Source: CAVPJW01 sp963705525
GTDB lineage: Bacteria; Acidobacteriota; Vicinamibacteria; Vicinamibacterales; CAVPJW01
NCBI GenBank assembly: GCA_963705525.1
Contig: CAVPJW010000007.1
Location: 62,001-126,000 of the forward strand
DNA length: 64,000 bases
Direction of reading: 5' to 3'
Under the pieces are notes generated by a model. That model did no database searches. It had not been told where the DNA came from and saw only the letters and a list, made by a program, of their open reading frames with translations. A program made the position numbers and the translations under genes. Positions 1 to 9,847 of this stretch are shown here, in pieces. How positions within the stretch are numbered: the stretch's first letter is position 1; each line of letters starts with the position of its first letter.

Positions 1-1759
1 GTCCCTTGCCGAGCGGATCGTCTTTGCCGATGACGAACCCCTCGACCCTGCCGTCGGGATGCACGCACAGCCTGACGAAATGCCGGAAGCCCGGATGGCC
101 GAGCGCCGCGAATCCCTGCTGGTGCTCGAGCGCCGTCAGGATCAGCGTGAGGAGGAACAGGCCGAGCAGGAGGCTGCCGAGAAACGCGTTGCCGATGACG
201 ACCAGCATGACATGTCCAAGCGTTGACCACGCGGCCGGTATGAGAACGCGGAGGAGCCAGGGGCCGAGGCCCATCAACAGCGCGAAGAGGATCGAGAGCG
301 ACCACGTCGCAACGGGACGTTCGAGCCGCGCGCGGACCGCGACGCTCAAGCCGAACCCTCCGATGAGGGTGATGAGTACCAGCACACTCCACCCGAAAGC
401 CGGCCCTCGAGCGGACGCGCTCAGCTGAAGGGCCGCCAGCGCCGCGAACGTGACGTGGGGGAACAGACCTGCCGCGCCGGCGACGAGCTTGAGTGGCATG
501 CTGAGGGCGAGACGGAGGCTCGTCTCTCGATCGGGATACACACACACCGGAGCTCTCGTCCTGTAAGGCGCCACGCGAGACCCGTGCAGGAAAGCCCCCC
601 CGCCGCCAGCGACCACGTGCATCGAGTCCGCCACGTCATACCGTTCATAGTGATGCGCGTCTCCGGTCAGGTACAGCAGTCTGTCCCGCCGCAGCGAAAG
701 ACTGCAGGCGTCGAGGAGCTTCGCGCCCGGCTCGTTGGGTTCGCCATAGACCACGGCAGGATCGGGTGCGGTGAACATCACCTTGCGAGGCCGGGCCGAG
801 GCACGGCGCGCGCTGAAGAAGATGCGCTGCCTGAAATCCATGTTTCGCAACTGGCGATCGACGCCCCAGAGATCGAGGCTGGGCGCCAAGGCGAGCGCCC
901 AGAACGACGCCTCCTGCACCGCCCGGTACCCTGAGAGCGATAGCCGTTTCTGTCGCCGCACTTTGGAGCGCAGAAAAAAGGCGGCCACGGATTCGAGGGT
1001 CTCCTCGGCGAGACGCAGCGATTCACCGAGCTCGTCCAGGTGCAGCTGACGCTGCAGCGTGCCTTCAACGCGTCCGGACATGGGGTCGTCTGATGCGGAC
1101 GACGGAGCCTCCTTCGCGGGTGCGGCATCAGCGAGCTCGTCGAGCGCCTCTTTCCTGAAGAGCCGCCCGAAGCCGTCGAGTCCGTCGTACCAGTCGTGGT
1201 TGCCGGGAATTCCCAGGAGCACCCGGCGGCGCCCCGGCTCGTCCCGCCCGCGAAGCACCAGATTCCAGGGACGAAGCAGGCGACGTTGAATTTCCGACGC
1301 GGTCGCCGCCGGATAGGCGGTATCGCCCCCGAGCAGAAGCAGGTCGCCTCGAGGCAGCACACGGGATCCGTCGCCGGTCAGCGCGTACTTCGCAAAGAGC
1401 ATGCGGCCGACAGCGAGGCTGACGTCGCGATCGTCACCCGTGTCGGCCACGAAATCGATCCAGACTTCGCGTCCAAGCGACTCGGTCAGGCTGCCCGCAG
1501 ACCTGGGGGCGCCGAGCACGCGCGCCACGCGCGCGACGAGCGCTGCTGGATCATCGGGCCGCATCCAGTCGCGCAGATCGAGCTGCCGGCTGGCAGCGCT
1601 GACGGCAATCAGATGTCGCACGTGCCCCACGAGTGCGGAAATGCCGAACCACCGAATCGCGAACGGCGCGTGCGCGCCGCGGTGGAAGCGCGGCGACACC
1701 AGCGGCTCGCGCGGCGCCAGCGGGACCACATCGTCGTTCTCGTTGGATCGGGGCGGCAT
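1..1759 (-). CDS. Membrane metallophosphoesterase, 3' end cut by window edge
   Basis: An open frame runs from an ATG at 1759 to the left edge (586 codons, no stop), so the C-terminus is missing. Calcineurin-like phosphoesterase motifs occur in order: DTGDD (residues 106-110), GGDTAYP (144-150), GNHDWYDG (186-193) and GDAHH (366-370). These are the usual two-metal ligands. After about residue 425 there are four hydrophobic stretches that look like membrane segments, so the enzyme is probably membrane-anchored. The substrate cannot be told from the sequence. A second protein with the same GNHDWYD core lies at 10609-12927, but there the membrane segments come first. The gene is divergent from the phosphodiesterase at 1879, with a 119-bp spacer. 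Long open frames on the other strand here are shadows. Confidence 0.85.
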   Translation of the reverse strand, partial: MPPRSNENDDVVPLAPREPLVSPRFHRGAHAPFAIRWFGISALVGHVRHLIAVSAASRQLDLRDWMRPDDPAALVARVARVLGAPRSAGSLTESLGREVWIDFVADTGDDRDVSLAVGRMLFAKYALTGDGSRVLPRGDLLLLGGDTAYPAATASEIQRRLLRPWNLVLRGRDEPGRRRVLLGIPGNHDWYDGLDGFGRLFRKEALDELADAAPAKEAPSSASDDPMSGRVEGTLQRQLHLDELGESLRLAEETLESVAAFFLRSKVRRQKRLSLSGYRAVQEASFWALALAPSLDLWGVDRQLRNMDFRQRIFFSARRASARPRKVMFTAPDPAVVYGEPNEPGAKLLDACSLSLRRDRLLYLTGDAHHYERYDVADSMHVVAGGGGAFLHGSRVAPYRTRAPVCVYPDRETSLRLALSMPLKLVAGAAGLFPHVTFAALAALQLSASARGPAFGWSVLVLITLIGGFGLSVAVRARLERPVATWSLSILFALLMGLGPWLLRVLIPAAWSTLGHVMLVVIGNAFLGSLLLGLFLLTLILTALEHQQGFAALGHPGFRHFVRLCVHPDGRVEGFVIGKDDPLGKG

Positions 1760-1878
1760 GGCGTCACGGAGGATACAACAAGAGTTGCCGGGTCGAAGGG
1801 CCCTCACCTCGGCCGTGTGACAGAAATACGTAATCCGGCTTATCATTTGCCGCGCATCGGTCTGGCTGAGGGCCTTTC

Positions 1879-3384
1879 ATGCACAGGACTCTTCTTCGCG
1901 TTCTGATCCTGACCGCGCTGACGGTGGCGTGCGGCTCGGGAGTGGGCTCGCCCGCGGCTCAAAAGGTAGTGGTCATCGGGCTCGATGGCCTCACCTGGAG
2001 GTTTCTGGATCCGCTGATCGAAGAACACAAGCTTCCAAACATCGAGCGGCTCATCCACGGCTCCGCGCACGGAGAGCTGGAGACCTTTCGCCCGACCAAG
2101 TCGGGAATTCTGTGGACGTCCGTGGCCACCGGCAAGACGATGGCGAAGCACGGGATCACGGACTGGACGTTCGTGGACAAGAAGGCCCGCCAGGAGATCG
2201 AACAGCTCCGACTCGTCACGGGCATCGATCGCACGGCGGCCACGATCTGGGAGATCCTCAGCGAAAAGGGCCGGTCGGTCTCGGTCGTCAACTGGTGGGT
2301 GAGCTATCCGGCGAGACCGGTCAGGGGGACGCTCGTCACCGACCGATTGAAGACCGTGATCTTCAAGAAATCGGTGGTCGACGAAGAGCACGTGGTGTAC
2401 CCGCGGTCGCTCATGGACGAGCTCCGGCCCACGTTCATCTCGCCGCCGGGCGCGGCGCCCTCGCTGCAGAAATATGGTTTCCCGCACTACACGCCCGAAG
2501 ACGCCGAGGCGATGTTCGCGACGAGCAAGATTGGGCGAGGACTTTTCGCGTCGCTGGCCGCCTACGTCGGACAGGATCAGATGGTGTCGAAGTGGGCCCT
2601 TCAGCTGTTTCACAAGGGCCAGCCGGATTTCTTCGGAGTCATTCTGCGCATCACCGATGTCTACGCGCACTTCGCGTGGCGGTTCGCGGACCGCGCCACG
2701 CTCGAGAGAATCACGCCGGACGTCGAGCTCGCGCATCTGACACACGATGACAGCGCCGTTCGGAACAGGGCGCACAATCTCGTCGCCGAGCTCGATCGCG
2801 AGGTTGCCAAGGCCATCTATCCTGCCTACAAGTTCGCCGACGATTTCGTGGGGCAGATCGTGTCGTCGATGGATCCCAATTCGATTGTGATGGTCGTCTC
2901 CGACCATGGCTTCATCTGGAAGGGCGGCGGCTACGATCACAATACGAGGACGAAGTACCCGAGAAAGTCGCCGCCTGGCGTCATCATCCTGAAGGGCAAC
3001 GGCATTCAGGCCACCCGCATCAAAGGTGCGTCGCTCTTCGACGTCACGCCCACGATTCTCTACGCGATGCGCGAGCCGATTGCGCGCGACATGGATGGTC
3101 GTGCCCTCAAGGAGGCCTTCGACGAACCTTATTTCTTTGGCGCGCGTGAGGAACGATTCATTGCCAGCTACGGCACCGGAGCACCGAACCTCGCCACCGC
3201 GCCTTCGCGCGACGCCGAAGACGAAATGCTCAAGGATCTGAGAACGCTCGGATACATCGGCGGTGGACCGTCGCCGCAGCCCAAGCCGGGCGCGCAGTCG
3301 GACGCGGAAGGCGACGAGGAAGACGCCGAGCTCAGCGTGGAAGGCGGACCCCAGGTTCCTCCGAGTCCTAAACCGAAGTCCTGA
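1879..3384 (+). CDS. Alkaline-phosphatase-superfamily phosphodiesterase, lipoprotein
   Basis: 501 aa. The N-terminus is a lipoprotein signal ending in LTVAC, with Cys18 as the likely lipidated residue. The mature part belongs to the type I phosphodiesterase/nucleotide pyrophosphatase branch of the alkaline phosphatase superfamily. It shows GLDGLTW with metal ligand D36, the PTKSGILW segment (72-79) around the expected Thr/Ser nucleophile, and VSDHGF with D342-H343 as metal ligands. The likely role is hydrolysis of phosphodiesters or phosphoglycans at the cell surface; the substrate is unknown. A purine-rich GAGGG lies just before the ATG. The last 50 residues are Pro/Asp/Glu-rich low complexity. 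A secreted M28 peptidase follows after 43 bp on the same strand. Confidence 0.88.
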   Translation: MHRTLLRVLILTALTVACGSGVGSPAAQKVVVIGLDGLTWRFLDPLIEEHKLPNIERLIHGSAHGELETFRPTKSGILWTSVATGKTMAKHGITDWTFVDKKARQEIEQLRLVTGIDRTAATIWEILSEKGRSVSVVNWWVSYPARPVRGTLVTDRLKTVIFKKSVVDEEHVVYPRSLMDELRPTFISPPGAAPSLQKYGFPHYTPEDAEAMFATSKIGRGLFASLAAYVGQDQMVSKWALQLFHKGQPDFFGVILRITDVYAHFAWRFADRATLERITPDVELAHLTHDDSAVRNRAHNLVAELDREVAKAIYPAYKFADDFVGQIVSSMDPNSIVMVVSDHGFIWKGGGYDHNTRTKYPRKSPPGVIILKGNGIQATRIKGASLFDVTPTILYAMREPIARDMDGRALKEAFDEPYFFGAREERFIASYGTGAPNLATAPSRDAEDEMLKDLRTLGYIGGGPSPQPKPGAQSDAEGDEEDAELSVEGGPQVPPSPKPKS

Positions 3385-3427
3385 AGGTACGGCCCACATT
3401 CTTTCAACCTGATTGCCAGAGGTCATC

Positions 3428-5108
3428 ATGCGCCTTCCGAAATCAACAGCGATCGCCGCAGCGCTCGTCGTCTCCCTGTCGTTCGTCGCCTCGTCGCAGG
3501 AAGCGGTCGATCTCGGCGTCGTCGATCGCATCAAGGACGAGGCGTTCAAGCGATCGGAAGTGATGGAGCACCTTCGCAACCTGACGGACGTGCACGGGCC
3601 GCGGCTGACGGGTTCGCCACAGTTCGAAGAGGCGGCAAAATGGGCGACCGACCGGCTCACCTCCTACGGCCTCGGCAACGTGCACATCGAGAAATGGGGT
3701 CCGTTCGGGAGGAGCTGGGCCGTCGAGCAGGTACTCGGCGGAAATGATCGCGCCTCATTACATGCGCTTGTCTGCCGTGCCGCTGGCGTGGACCGGCTCG
3801 ACCAATGGCCCGGTGACCGGCGAGCCTGTCCTCGCGCCCATGATGGTGGCGTTTTCCCGCGGTCCGAAGAAACAGGCACAGGATCTCGAGGAGTACCGTC
3901 AGAAATGGACCGGCAAGCTCCGAGGCAAGATTGTGCTGTTGACACCAAGCGGCGAAGAGCCGCCGCGTGACAGTGCGCTCTGGCGCCGGTACTCCGACGC
4001 CGATCTGATGGAGATGGCCAAGGGACCCGCGCCCGCGGCGGTCAAGGTCACCAGGCTCGACGATCTCGAATGGCCGGAAAACCCCGACGAGCTCGGCAAG
4101 GTCTTCATGGCCATGCCCGAGAGCGTCATCGACGAACTGATCGACCGCTTCGACCAGATCAATGCCCAGCGCGCGAAATTCTTCGCCGACGAAGGCGTGG
4201 CGGCCCTTCTCACCGCGGACGATCGCGCGCGCGAGGGTCTGCTGGCTGCCGAGGCGGCAGGCCCGCATTCGGCGCGCCATCCGCTTTCACCTCCCGCATT
4301 CGTATTGACCTCCGAGCATTACGGCCGCGTGGTCAGGCTCGTCGAACACAAGGCCCCCGTACAGATTCGTCTTGACGTGAAGACGACCGTATCGGACAAG
4401 GACGTGGACGGCGAGAACATCGTCGCGGAGATCCCCGGCGGTGCCAGGAAAGACGAGATCGTCATGGTGGGCGCGCACTTCGACTCGTGGCACTCGGGCA
4501 CGGGCGCCACGGACAACGGCGCAGGCAGCGCGGTCATGATCGAAGTGATGCGCATTCTCAAGACGCTCAATCTGAAGCTCGATCGAACGATTCGCCTCGC
4601 CCTCTGGGGCGGCGAAGAGCAGGGCCTGCTCGGATCACGCGCCTATGTCAAAGAGCATTTCGCCGATCCGGCGACGATGGCCGTCAAGCCGGAGCACGCG
4701 AAACTCTCGGGATACTTCAACCTCGATAACGGCAGCGGGCGCATCCGGGGCGTGTACCTCCAGGAGCACGAGGCCATGAGGCCCTTGTTCGAGCAGTGGC
4801 TGGCGCCCTTCCGCGATCAGGAGGTGACCACGATCAGCATCCGGAATACCGGCGGCACCGACCACCTGTCATTTGTGAGGGTGGGACTTCCCGGTTTTCA
4901 GTTCATCCAGGATCCGCTCGACTACGGCACGCTCACGCATCACACGAGCGCGGATACGCTCGACCACGCGATTCCAGCCGATCTCATGCAGGCGTCGGCG
5001 GTGATTGCGAGCGTGGTGTATCAGGCGGCGAACCGCCCACAGATGCTGCCGCGTCGCGCGCTGCCGAAGGCGGCTCCGCCCTCGACCACACAGGCGGCGG
5101 CGAGGTAA
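3428..5108 (+). CDS. Secreted M28 family metallopeptidase, one frameshift
   Basis: The ATG at 3428 (AGAGG upstream) begins a signal peptide ending near VASSQ. The first frame runs to about 3730 and encodes the N-terminal domain (LTDVHGPRLTGSP, about residues 40-52). It then stops matching the family, and homology resumes one base later with YSAEMIAPHYM and continues to 5108. Dropping the G at about 3730-3731 gives the continuous VEQYSAEMI expected of this family. The zinc ligands are all present: GAHFDSW, TDNGAG, GGEEQG and THHTSADT. A PA-like insert precedes the catalytic domain. The complete protein would be about 560 aa and would cleave amino acids or peptides in the periplasm. A sequencing error and a recent mutation are both possible. 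Confidence 0.82.
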
Positions 5109-5444
5109 GCGGCGCGCAGCACTTAGCCACCAGTCGAGGCCCGTACCGGTCCGGACCGGGCGAGCAACTTGGTGAATCGGACGTCCCCGCGCAACGGGTC
5201 GAAGACCGGCGCAACCCTCAGGGTGCCTAGCCAGGCCCCCTCGGCCCGCGCGCGATCGAGCGGCGGGTTCAAAGATGGCTGGCACGCTCAGCGGCATGTT
5301 CACCTTCTTCGACACTCCTCCACCTCGCGGCGTGCCCGTTGCCGTATGCACGGCGGATGACCACCGCTTTTCATTTGTCAAGTAAGTCTTGTACGTAGGC
5401 CCGAGCTTCAGCCCCGGCGCCGCAACCGGCAAGGTTCTAACGTC
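5109..5444. other. Convergent spacer, no gene recognised
   Basis: This spacer separates the M28 peptidase from the VWA protein. It holds a perfect 14-bp palindrome at 5146-5159 (CCGGTCCGGACCGG), 37 bp past the peptidase stop and without a T tract. A 36-codon frame at 5275-5385 has no family resemblance and is not called. The right end passes into the GAACC array. Confidence 0.5.
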
Positions 5445-5484
5445 GGAACCATGGAACCCTGAACCCTGGAACCTTAGAACCCTA
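5445..5484. repeat. Short array, 7-8 bp units of GAACCCTG type
   Basis: GAACC recurs at 5446, 5454, 5461, 5469 and 5477, a step of 8 bp with one step of 7. The last unit touches the stop codon of the VWA gene (5485-5487). An inverse copy of the core, GGTTC, lies just upstream at 5433. It is one of ten such spacer arrays in the window. Confidence 0.8.
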
Positions 5485-6438
5485 TTAGATGCTCCTCGAT
5501 CCCCGCGCCAGATAACCCCGCCGCGCGCGGATCTGGTAGTCACCCTCGCCCTTCACGAACACTCTGATGGTGTGGAACTGCCCGTCGCCGGCATGAGCCG
5601 GGGAATACCCGAGCATGTACTGATGATTGAGCTCGTCGGCGATGCGGGCCGTGGCCGGCGCGAGCTCGGCTGAATCGTGGATGATCTCCGTGTATCCCCC
5701 GCCTTCCGCGCTCAGCTCGCGGAGCGGCCATGGGTTGATCCGCGTCGACGAGCGCGCGTCCGGCGCATCGATGCCAATCGCATACAGAAAAACGTCGCTC
5801 TGGAGCAGGAGCCGCTGGAGGCTCGGCAGCGTCGCATCGCTCGCCGTATCGGCGCCGTCGGAGACGAGCACGATCGCCGCGCGCTGGTGCGTCCGCGAAC
5901 GGAAGAGCGGCAGCATGGCCGCGACGGCATCATAGATGGCCGTGCCGCCGAACGGCACGATGGCCTCGAGGTGGGAATGAAGGGCCGCGCGATTGGTCGT
6001 CCACGATTCCGCGACCACCGGCCGATGATTGAAGAGCACCAGCGCCGTTTCGTCCTCGGGAGCGAGCAGATTGTCCAGGAACTGACGGAGCGCCTCACGA
6101 GCGTCGACAATGCGCCGGCCCCGCATGCTGTCGCTCGTGTCGAGCGCCAGACAGAGGCTTACGGGTACCCGCTCGCGGGTAAAGAGCGCGAGGCGCTGAC
6201 GAACACCATCTTCGGCGACTTCGAAGTCATCGCGACCGAGCGTCGCCACGAGACGACCCAGCGCGTCCCTCACGGTGACGGCCGTCGCCACGAGTTCGAC
6301 CTCGCTGCGGAATCGAAGTGACGGCGACGACTGGTCCTGCCTGCGAGGGTCGGCTGCCAACGGTGCAAAGCAGAGGCTGCCCAGCACGTCGCGGACGCGG
6401 CAAAGAAGGAGACGGCGTGAGAGGTCTCCCCCGGACAT
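5485..6438 (-). CDS. Secreted VWA-domain protein, acidobacterial VWFA-related type
   Basis: 317 aa from the ATG at 6438. This start is chosen because GGGAG lies six bases before it; an in-frame ATG at 6453 lacks such a site. A hydrophobic N-terminus is followed by a segment like that of the VWFA-related proteins common in Acidobacteriota (VTVRDALGRLV, DDFEVAEDG), then a von Willebrand A domain. The MIDAS motif DTSDS is at about residues 100-104, with VSDGADTAS later in the domain. The C-terminus (YMLGYSPAHAGDG, IRVFVKGEG, IRARRGYLA) is typical of the family. It is probably a periplasmic or surface metal-dependent binding protein with unknown partner. It is convergent with the M28 gene. Confidence 0.85.
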   Translation of the reverse strand: MSGGDLSRRLLLCRVRDVLGSLCFAPLAADPRRQDQSSPSLRFRSEVELVATAVTVRDALGRLVATLGRDDFEVAEDGVRQRLALFTRERVPVSLCLALDTSDSMRGRRIVDAREALRQFLDNLLAPEDETALVLFNHRPVVAESWTTNRAALHSHLEAIVPFGGTAIYDAVAAMLPLFRSRTHQRAAIVLVSDGADTASDATLPSLQRLLLQSDVFLYAIGIDAPDARSSTRINPWPLRELSAEGGGYTEIIHDSAELAPATARIADELNHQYMLGYSPAHAGDGQFHTIRVFVKGEGDYQIRARRGYLARGSRSI

Positions 6439-6558
6439 CGTGATCTCCCACATTATTCAACAGAATCCTCCTGCCGGTGGCTCCGCACTGACGGCGTTGA
6501 CAGCGCAGCGGAGAATCGGCCTCTAAGCTTGGCGCCGCTTTCAGGCTGCAAAGGACTC

Positions 6559-8103
6559 ATGATGACGATGAGAGCTTCGGTTCTGACACTGGCACTCCTG
6601 ACTGCGTCGCCCGTCGCGGCGCAAACGCTGGCGAAACGGGTCGAAGCAGTGACGGCGCGCCCAGAATTCGCCCATGCGTTCTTCGGCGTCGAATTCTTCG
6701 ACCTCGATGCGGGCAAGGCCGTCTACCGATTGAATGGCGACAAGTTCTTCGTTCCGGCGTCTACCACCAAGCTCCTGAGCGTCGGCACGGCGCTCGAACT
6801 GCTCGGACCCGACTACAAGTTCCACACGCGCGTGTACCGCACGGGCCCCATCGGCGCCGACGGGACGCTCGAAGGCGATCTCGTGCTCGTCGCCAGCGGT
6901 GATCCGAATCTCTCCGGACGAGCGCGCCCCGACGGGACGCTGGCGTTCAAGAACGAGGACCATTCCTATGCCGGCGAGGCCGTCGAGGGCGACCCGCTGC
7001 AGGTCATTCGCGATCTCGCCGGACACATTGCAGCGAAGGGCATCAAACGGATCCGAGGCCGCGTGGTCGTTGACGCCTCGCTCTTCCAGGGAGGAGACCG
7101 CGAGGGTGGCACGGGCGTCGTGATCTCGCCCATCTCCGTCAACGACAACGTCATCGATATCCTCGTCACGCCTGCCACGACTCCAGGCGCGCCGGCCACC
7201 GCGGCGGTTTCGCCGTTCACGTCGTATCTCCACCTGACGCCGATGGTGACCACGGGCGCCCCAGATTCGGAACTGACCGGTGATTTCGCCGAGGACGTGG
7301 CCCTGCCGGACGGGACGCGCCGGGTGACGCTCGCCGGTTCGATCCCGGCCGGACACGCGCCGTTCCTTGTGCCGTATGCGGTCCCTGATCCGGTCAGATT
7401 CGCAGAGGTCGTGTTGAGCGAAGCGCTTCACGAGCGAGGCGTGCTCGCCTCGCCTCAGCAGGCCGGCGAAGCCACCGACGTCAAGGCGCTGTCTGGGTCG
7501 TACACCGATGACAATCTCGTCGCGGAACATGTGTCGCTCCCTCTCTCCGCAGCCGCGCGCGTGATCCTCAAGGTGAGCCAGAATCTTCACGCCAGCATGC
7601 TGCCGCGCGTCGTCGGCGCCGTCCTCGGCAAGAAGACCGACCCACAGGCCGGCTTCGATCTGGAGCTGGAGTTCCTGAAGAAGGCCGGTCTCGATGTCGC
7701 CAGCGCGTCGCAGGGAGACGGTGCCGGCGCGAGCGCGCACTTCACGCCGGATTTCATGGTGAGCTACCTCGCCTACATGGCAAAGTCGAAGAGCTATCAG
7801 GCGTTTTTCGACGGCCTTCCGGTGCTCGGCAAGGACGGCACGCTCTTCAATATCCAGACAGACTCGCCGGCGGCAGGCAAAGTCTTCGGCAAGACCGGCA
7901 CGTACACCGTCGACGACCTTCTGCATCAGAGTCAGATGGTGACCGCCAAGGGCCTCGCTGGATATTTCACGCGCCCGGACGGGCGACGGTTCGCTTTTGC
8001 GGTCTATATCAATAATGTCGACGTGAAAGGCGAAGACGCCGTCAGGAAGATCGTCGGCGACGCCGTCGGCGAGATTGCGGCGGCCGGGTACCTGGCAAAG
8101 TAA
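6559..8103 (+). CDS. dacB: D-alanyl-D-alanine carboxypeptidase/endopeptidase, PBP4 type (S13)
   Basis: 514 aa from the ATG at 6559, preceded by AAAGGA; a TTG ten codons upstream is less likely. A signal peptide ends at PVAAQ. The three penicillin-binding motifs are present: STTK with Ser68 and Lys71, SQN at about 339, and KTG at about 445 (GKTGTYTVDDL). The long insert between the first two motifs is typical of the S13 family. The enzyme trims or cleaves peptidoglycan cross-links in the periplasm. It is divergent from the VWA gene and convergent with the cytochrome lipoprotein. Confidence 0.92.
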   Translation: MMTMRASVLTLALLTASPVAAQTLAKRVEAVTARPEFAHAFFGVEFFDLDAGKAVYRLNGDKFFVPASTTKLLSVGTALELLGPDYKFHTRVYRTGPIGADGTLEGDLVLVASGDPNLSGRARPDGTLAFKNEDHSYAGEAVEGDPLQVIRDLAGHIAAKGIKRIRGRVVVDASLFQGGDREGGTGVVISPISVNDNVIDILVTPATTPGAPATAAVSPFTSYLHLTPMVTTGAPDSELTGDFAEDVALPDGTRRVTLAGSIPAGHAPFLVPYAVPDPVRFAEVVLSEALHERGVLASPQQAGEATDVKALSGSYTDDNLVAEHVSLPLSAAARVILKVSQNLHASMLPRVVGAVLGKKTDPQAGFDLELEFLKKAGLDVASASQGDGAGASAHFTPDFMVSYLAYMAKSKSYQAFFDGLPVLGKDGTLFNIQTDSPAAGKVFGKTGTYTVDDLLHQSQMVTAKGLAGYFTRPDGRRFAFAVYINNVDVKGEDAVRKIVGDAVGEIAAAGYLAK

Positions 8104-8180
8104 AGCGCCGGCACCCGGTCACCGTTTCTCTTCGATCAGTCGAGCGCGTCGGCGATTGCTTCGCTTCCCAACCCGTTGGG

Positions 8181-8678
8181 CTACTCACCTGCGGCGAATA
8201 CCTGATTCGGATATGGATTGCCGGCAGGCCTCTGCACGCGATTGAAGCCGAAGTTCGTGGCGTCGTGACAATGGTTGCAGGCGGTCGTAAGGGCGTCGTA
8301 GGCGGCCCTGAAAGCAGCAACGTTCTGCGCGTCCACCGCTCTCCCAAGATCATCGAGTGGGCCGAAGACCATTCGAGGAATCGCGTCCTTCGGTCGGACG
8401 GGAGAGTCTTTGTGCGTCGGGTGGAACTTGATGATGTCGTCGAAGCCTTCTCTGAGCTCATCGAGCTCATAGGAGGCGAGCTTCCAGTTCCCGGCCTCAC
8501 CCGCCAGCCACAACTTCACGTGACGCATCTGTTGAAGGCTCATCAGCTCGCCAAGGCCGGGCGCGTAGGACTCGACCGCAGAGCTCGTGGCCTCGCCGAT
8601 GACCTTTGCAGGCGACTGGCATCCCGCCGCCAGACCCAGGACGATCACCGCACATGATGAGCGCAGCATGAAACGCAT
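8181..8678 (-). CDS. c-type cytochrome-like lipoprotein
   Basis: 165 aa. The ATG at 8678 follows a GGGAGGGG site and starts a lipoprotein signal with the lipid-accepting Cys20 in GLAAGC. The middle is helical. One haem-binding motif, CNHCH, occurs near the C-terminus (Cys134, Cys137, His138), so a single covalently bound haem is likely. Family members of this layout are four-helix or single-haem electron carriers; no closer assignment is possible by eye. It starts 20 bp after the chromate transporter stop, in a four-gene minus-strand run that also has a cupredoxin. Confidence 0.78.
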   Translation of the reverse strand: MRFMLRSSCAVIVLGLAAGCQSPAKVIGEATSSAVESYAPGLGELMSLQQMRHVKLWLAGEAGNWKLASYELDELREGFDDIIKFHPTHKDSPVRPKDAIPRMVFGPLDDLGRAVDAQNVAAFRAAYDALTTACNHCHDATNFGFNRVQRPAGNPYPNQVFAAGE

Positions 8679-8698
8679 GACCCCTCCCAATGAGCCCG

Positions 8699-9847
8699 TC
8701 AATACCGCAATGCGACTCCGATGAGCGCCCCTCCTGCAATCAGCCAGGCCGGATTGCAACGAGTGGCGAACATCAGCAGTCCGCTCCCGACCAGGAGCGC
8801 AAGAGTCGCCCAATCGACTACCGCCGCGCGACCGAGTTCCCAGGTCACGACCGCCATCAGCGCGAGCGAGCCCACGTTCACACCATCGAGTACGCGTCTC
8901 AATGCTGCCGACCGGCGGAGCCGTGGCAGGATCGGCGCACTGGCCGCGACGTACGCGAACGCCGGAAGGAAGATTCCCACGGTGGCGACCAGTCCACCAA
9001 CCGGACCACCCAGCACGTACCCGATGAACGTCGCGGTCGTAAACACCGGGCCGGGAGTGATCTGACCGACCGCGATGGCATCGAGCAGCTCCTGCCTGGT
9101 CAGCCAGTGCAGCCGTTCGACGAGATCGGCGTGGAGAAATGCCAGGAGGACGTATCCGCTCCCGAAGAGAAATGCACCCGCCTTCAGGAACACAAGAAAG
9201 AGCCTCTCACAGGAATAAGCCACGAGTGTCGCCACCGTTGGACCTGCGGCGAGGATTGGAAACACTCCGTGGATAATGCTCTTCTCGCCGGACCGCGTCG
9301 ACGAGAGAGCGCCCACGACTCCGCACGCCGCGAGAAGCAGCAGTTCATGTAACCCGGCGACGACGGCAGCCAGCGCCGCCACTCCGAGCACAACATGCCA
9401 GGCCGATCTCAGCGCCGTCCGGCCCAGGCCCCAGAGCGCCAGCGCGACGGCCGCCACGACGACCGGCTTGATGCCGTAGAAGAGCGCGCGTGTTTCGGGC
9501 AATGCGCCGAATCGCACGTACACAGCGGCGAGACTGCCGACAATGAGGACGGCGGGCAGAATGAAGCAGGCTCCTGCAACCACGAGACCGCGCCATCCGG
9601 CCCGCGCGTAGCCGATGTGAATCGCCATCTCGGTTGAGTTCGGCCCCGGGATGAGATTCGTAGCGCCCACCAGGTCGAGAAACTCCTGGCTCGTCAGCCA
9701 GCGACGCCGCTCGACCACCTCGTGGTTCATCATCGCGATGTGCGCCGCCGGTCCGCCAACAGACGTCACGCCCAGTTTCAGAAAGACTGCGGTGAGCTCA
9801 CGCGCAGATGAACTTCCACTGACTGTCGGTAGGGGGGGATTCTTCAT
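8699..9847 (-). CDS. chrA: Chromate transporter, two-domain CHR family
   Basis: 382 aa with about ten hydrophobic segments. Two homologous halves each start with the family signature: FLKLGVTSVGGPAAHIAMM and then NLIPGPNS in the first, and FLKAGAFLFGSGY with VGQITPGPVFTT in the second. It is the long-chain CHR type, which exports chromate from the cytoplasm in characterised bacteria; sulfate-related roles are also known. Its ATG overlaps the stop of the upstream cupredoxin gene by four bases (ATGA), so the two are probably translationally coupled. The neighbouring cupredoxin and cytochrome suggest a link to redox or metal stress, which is inference. Confidence 0.92.
   Translation of the reverse strand: MKNPPLPTVSGSSSARELTAVFLKLGVTSVGGPAAHIAMMNHEVVERRRWLTSQEFLDLVGATNLIPGPNSTEMAIHIGYARAGWRGLVVAGACFILPAVLIVGSLAAVYVRFGALPETRALFYGIKPVVVAAVALALWGLGRTALRSAWHVVLGVAALAAVVAGLHELLLLAACGVVGALSSTRSGEKSIIHGVFPILAAGPTVATLVAYSCERLFLVFLKAGAFLFGSGYVLLAFLHADLVERLHWLTRQELLDAIAVGQITPGPVFTTATFIGYVLGGPVGGLVATVGIFLPAFAYVAASAPILPRLRRSAALRRVLDGVNVGSLALMAVVTWELGRAAVVDWATLALLVGSGLLMFATRCNPAWLIAGGALIGVALRY

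Noticed and set aside
1843..3660. A 605-codon minus-strand open frame
   Set aside because: It lies antisense to the phosphodiesterase gene, has no family motif, and its Arg/His-rich composition is that of a reading-frame shadow in GC-rich DNA.
5275..5385. A 36-codon plus-strand frame in the M28-VWA spacer
   Set aside because: It has no clear ribosome site, no homology that I recognise and no neighbour support.
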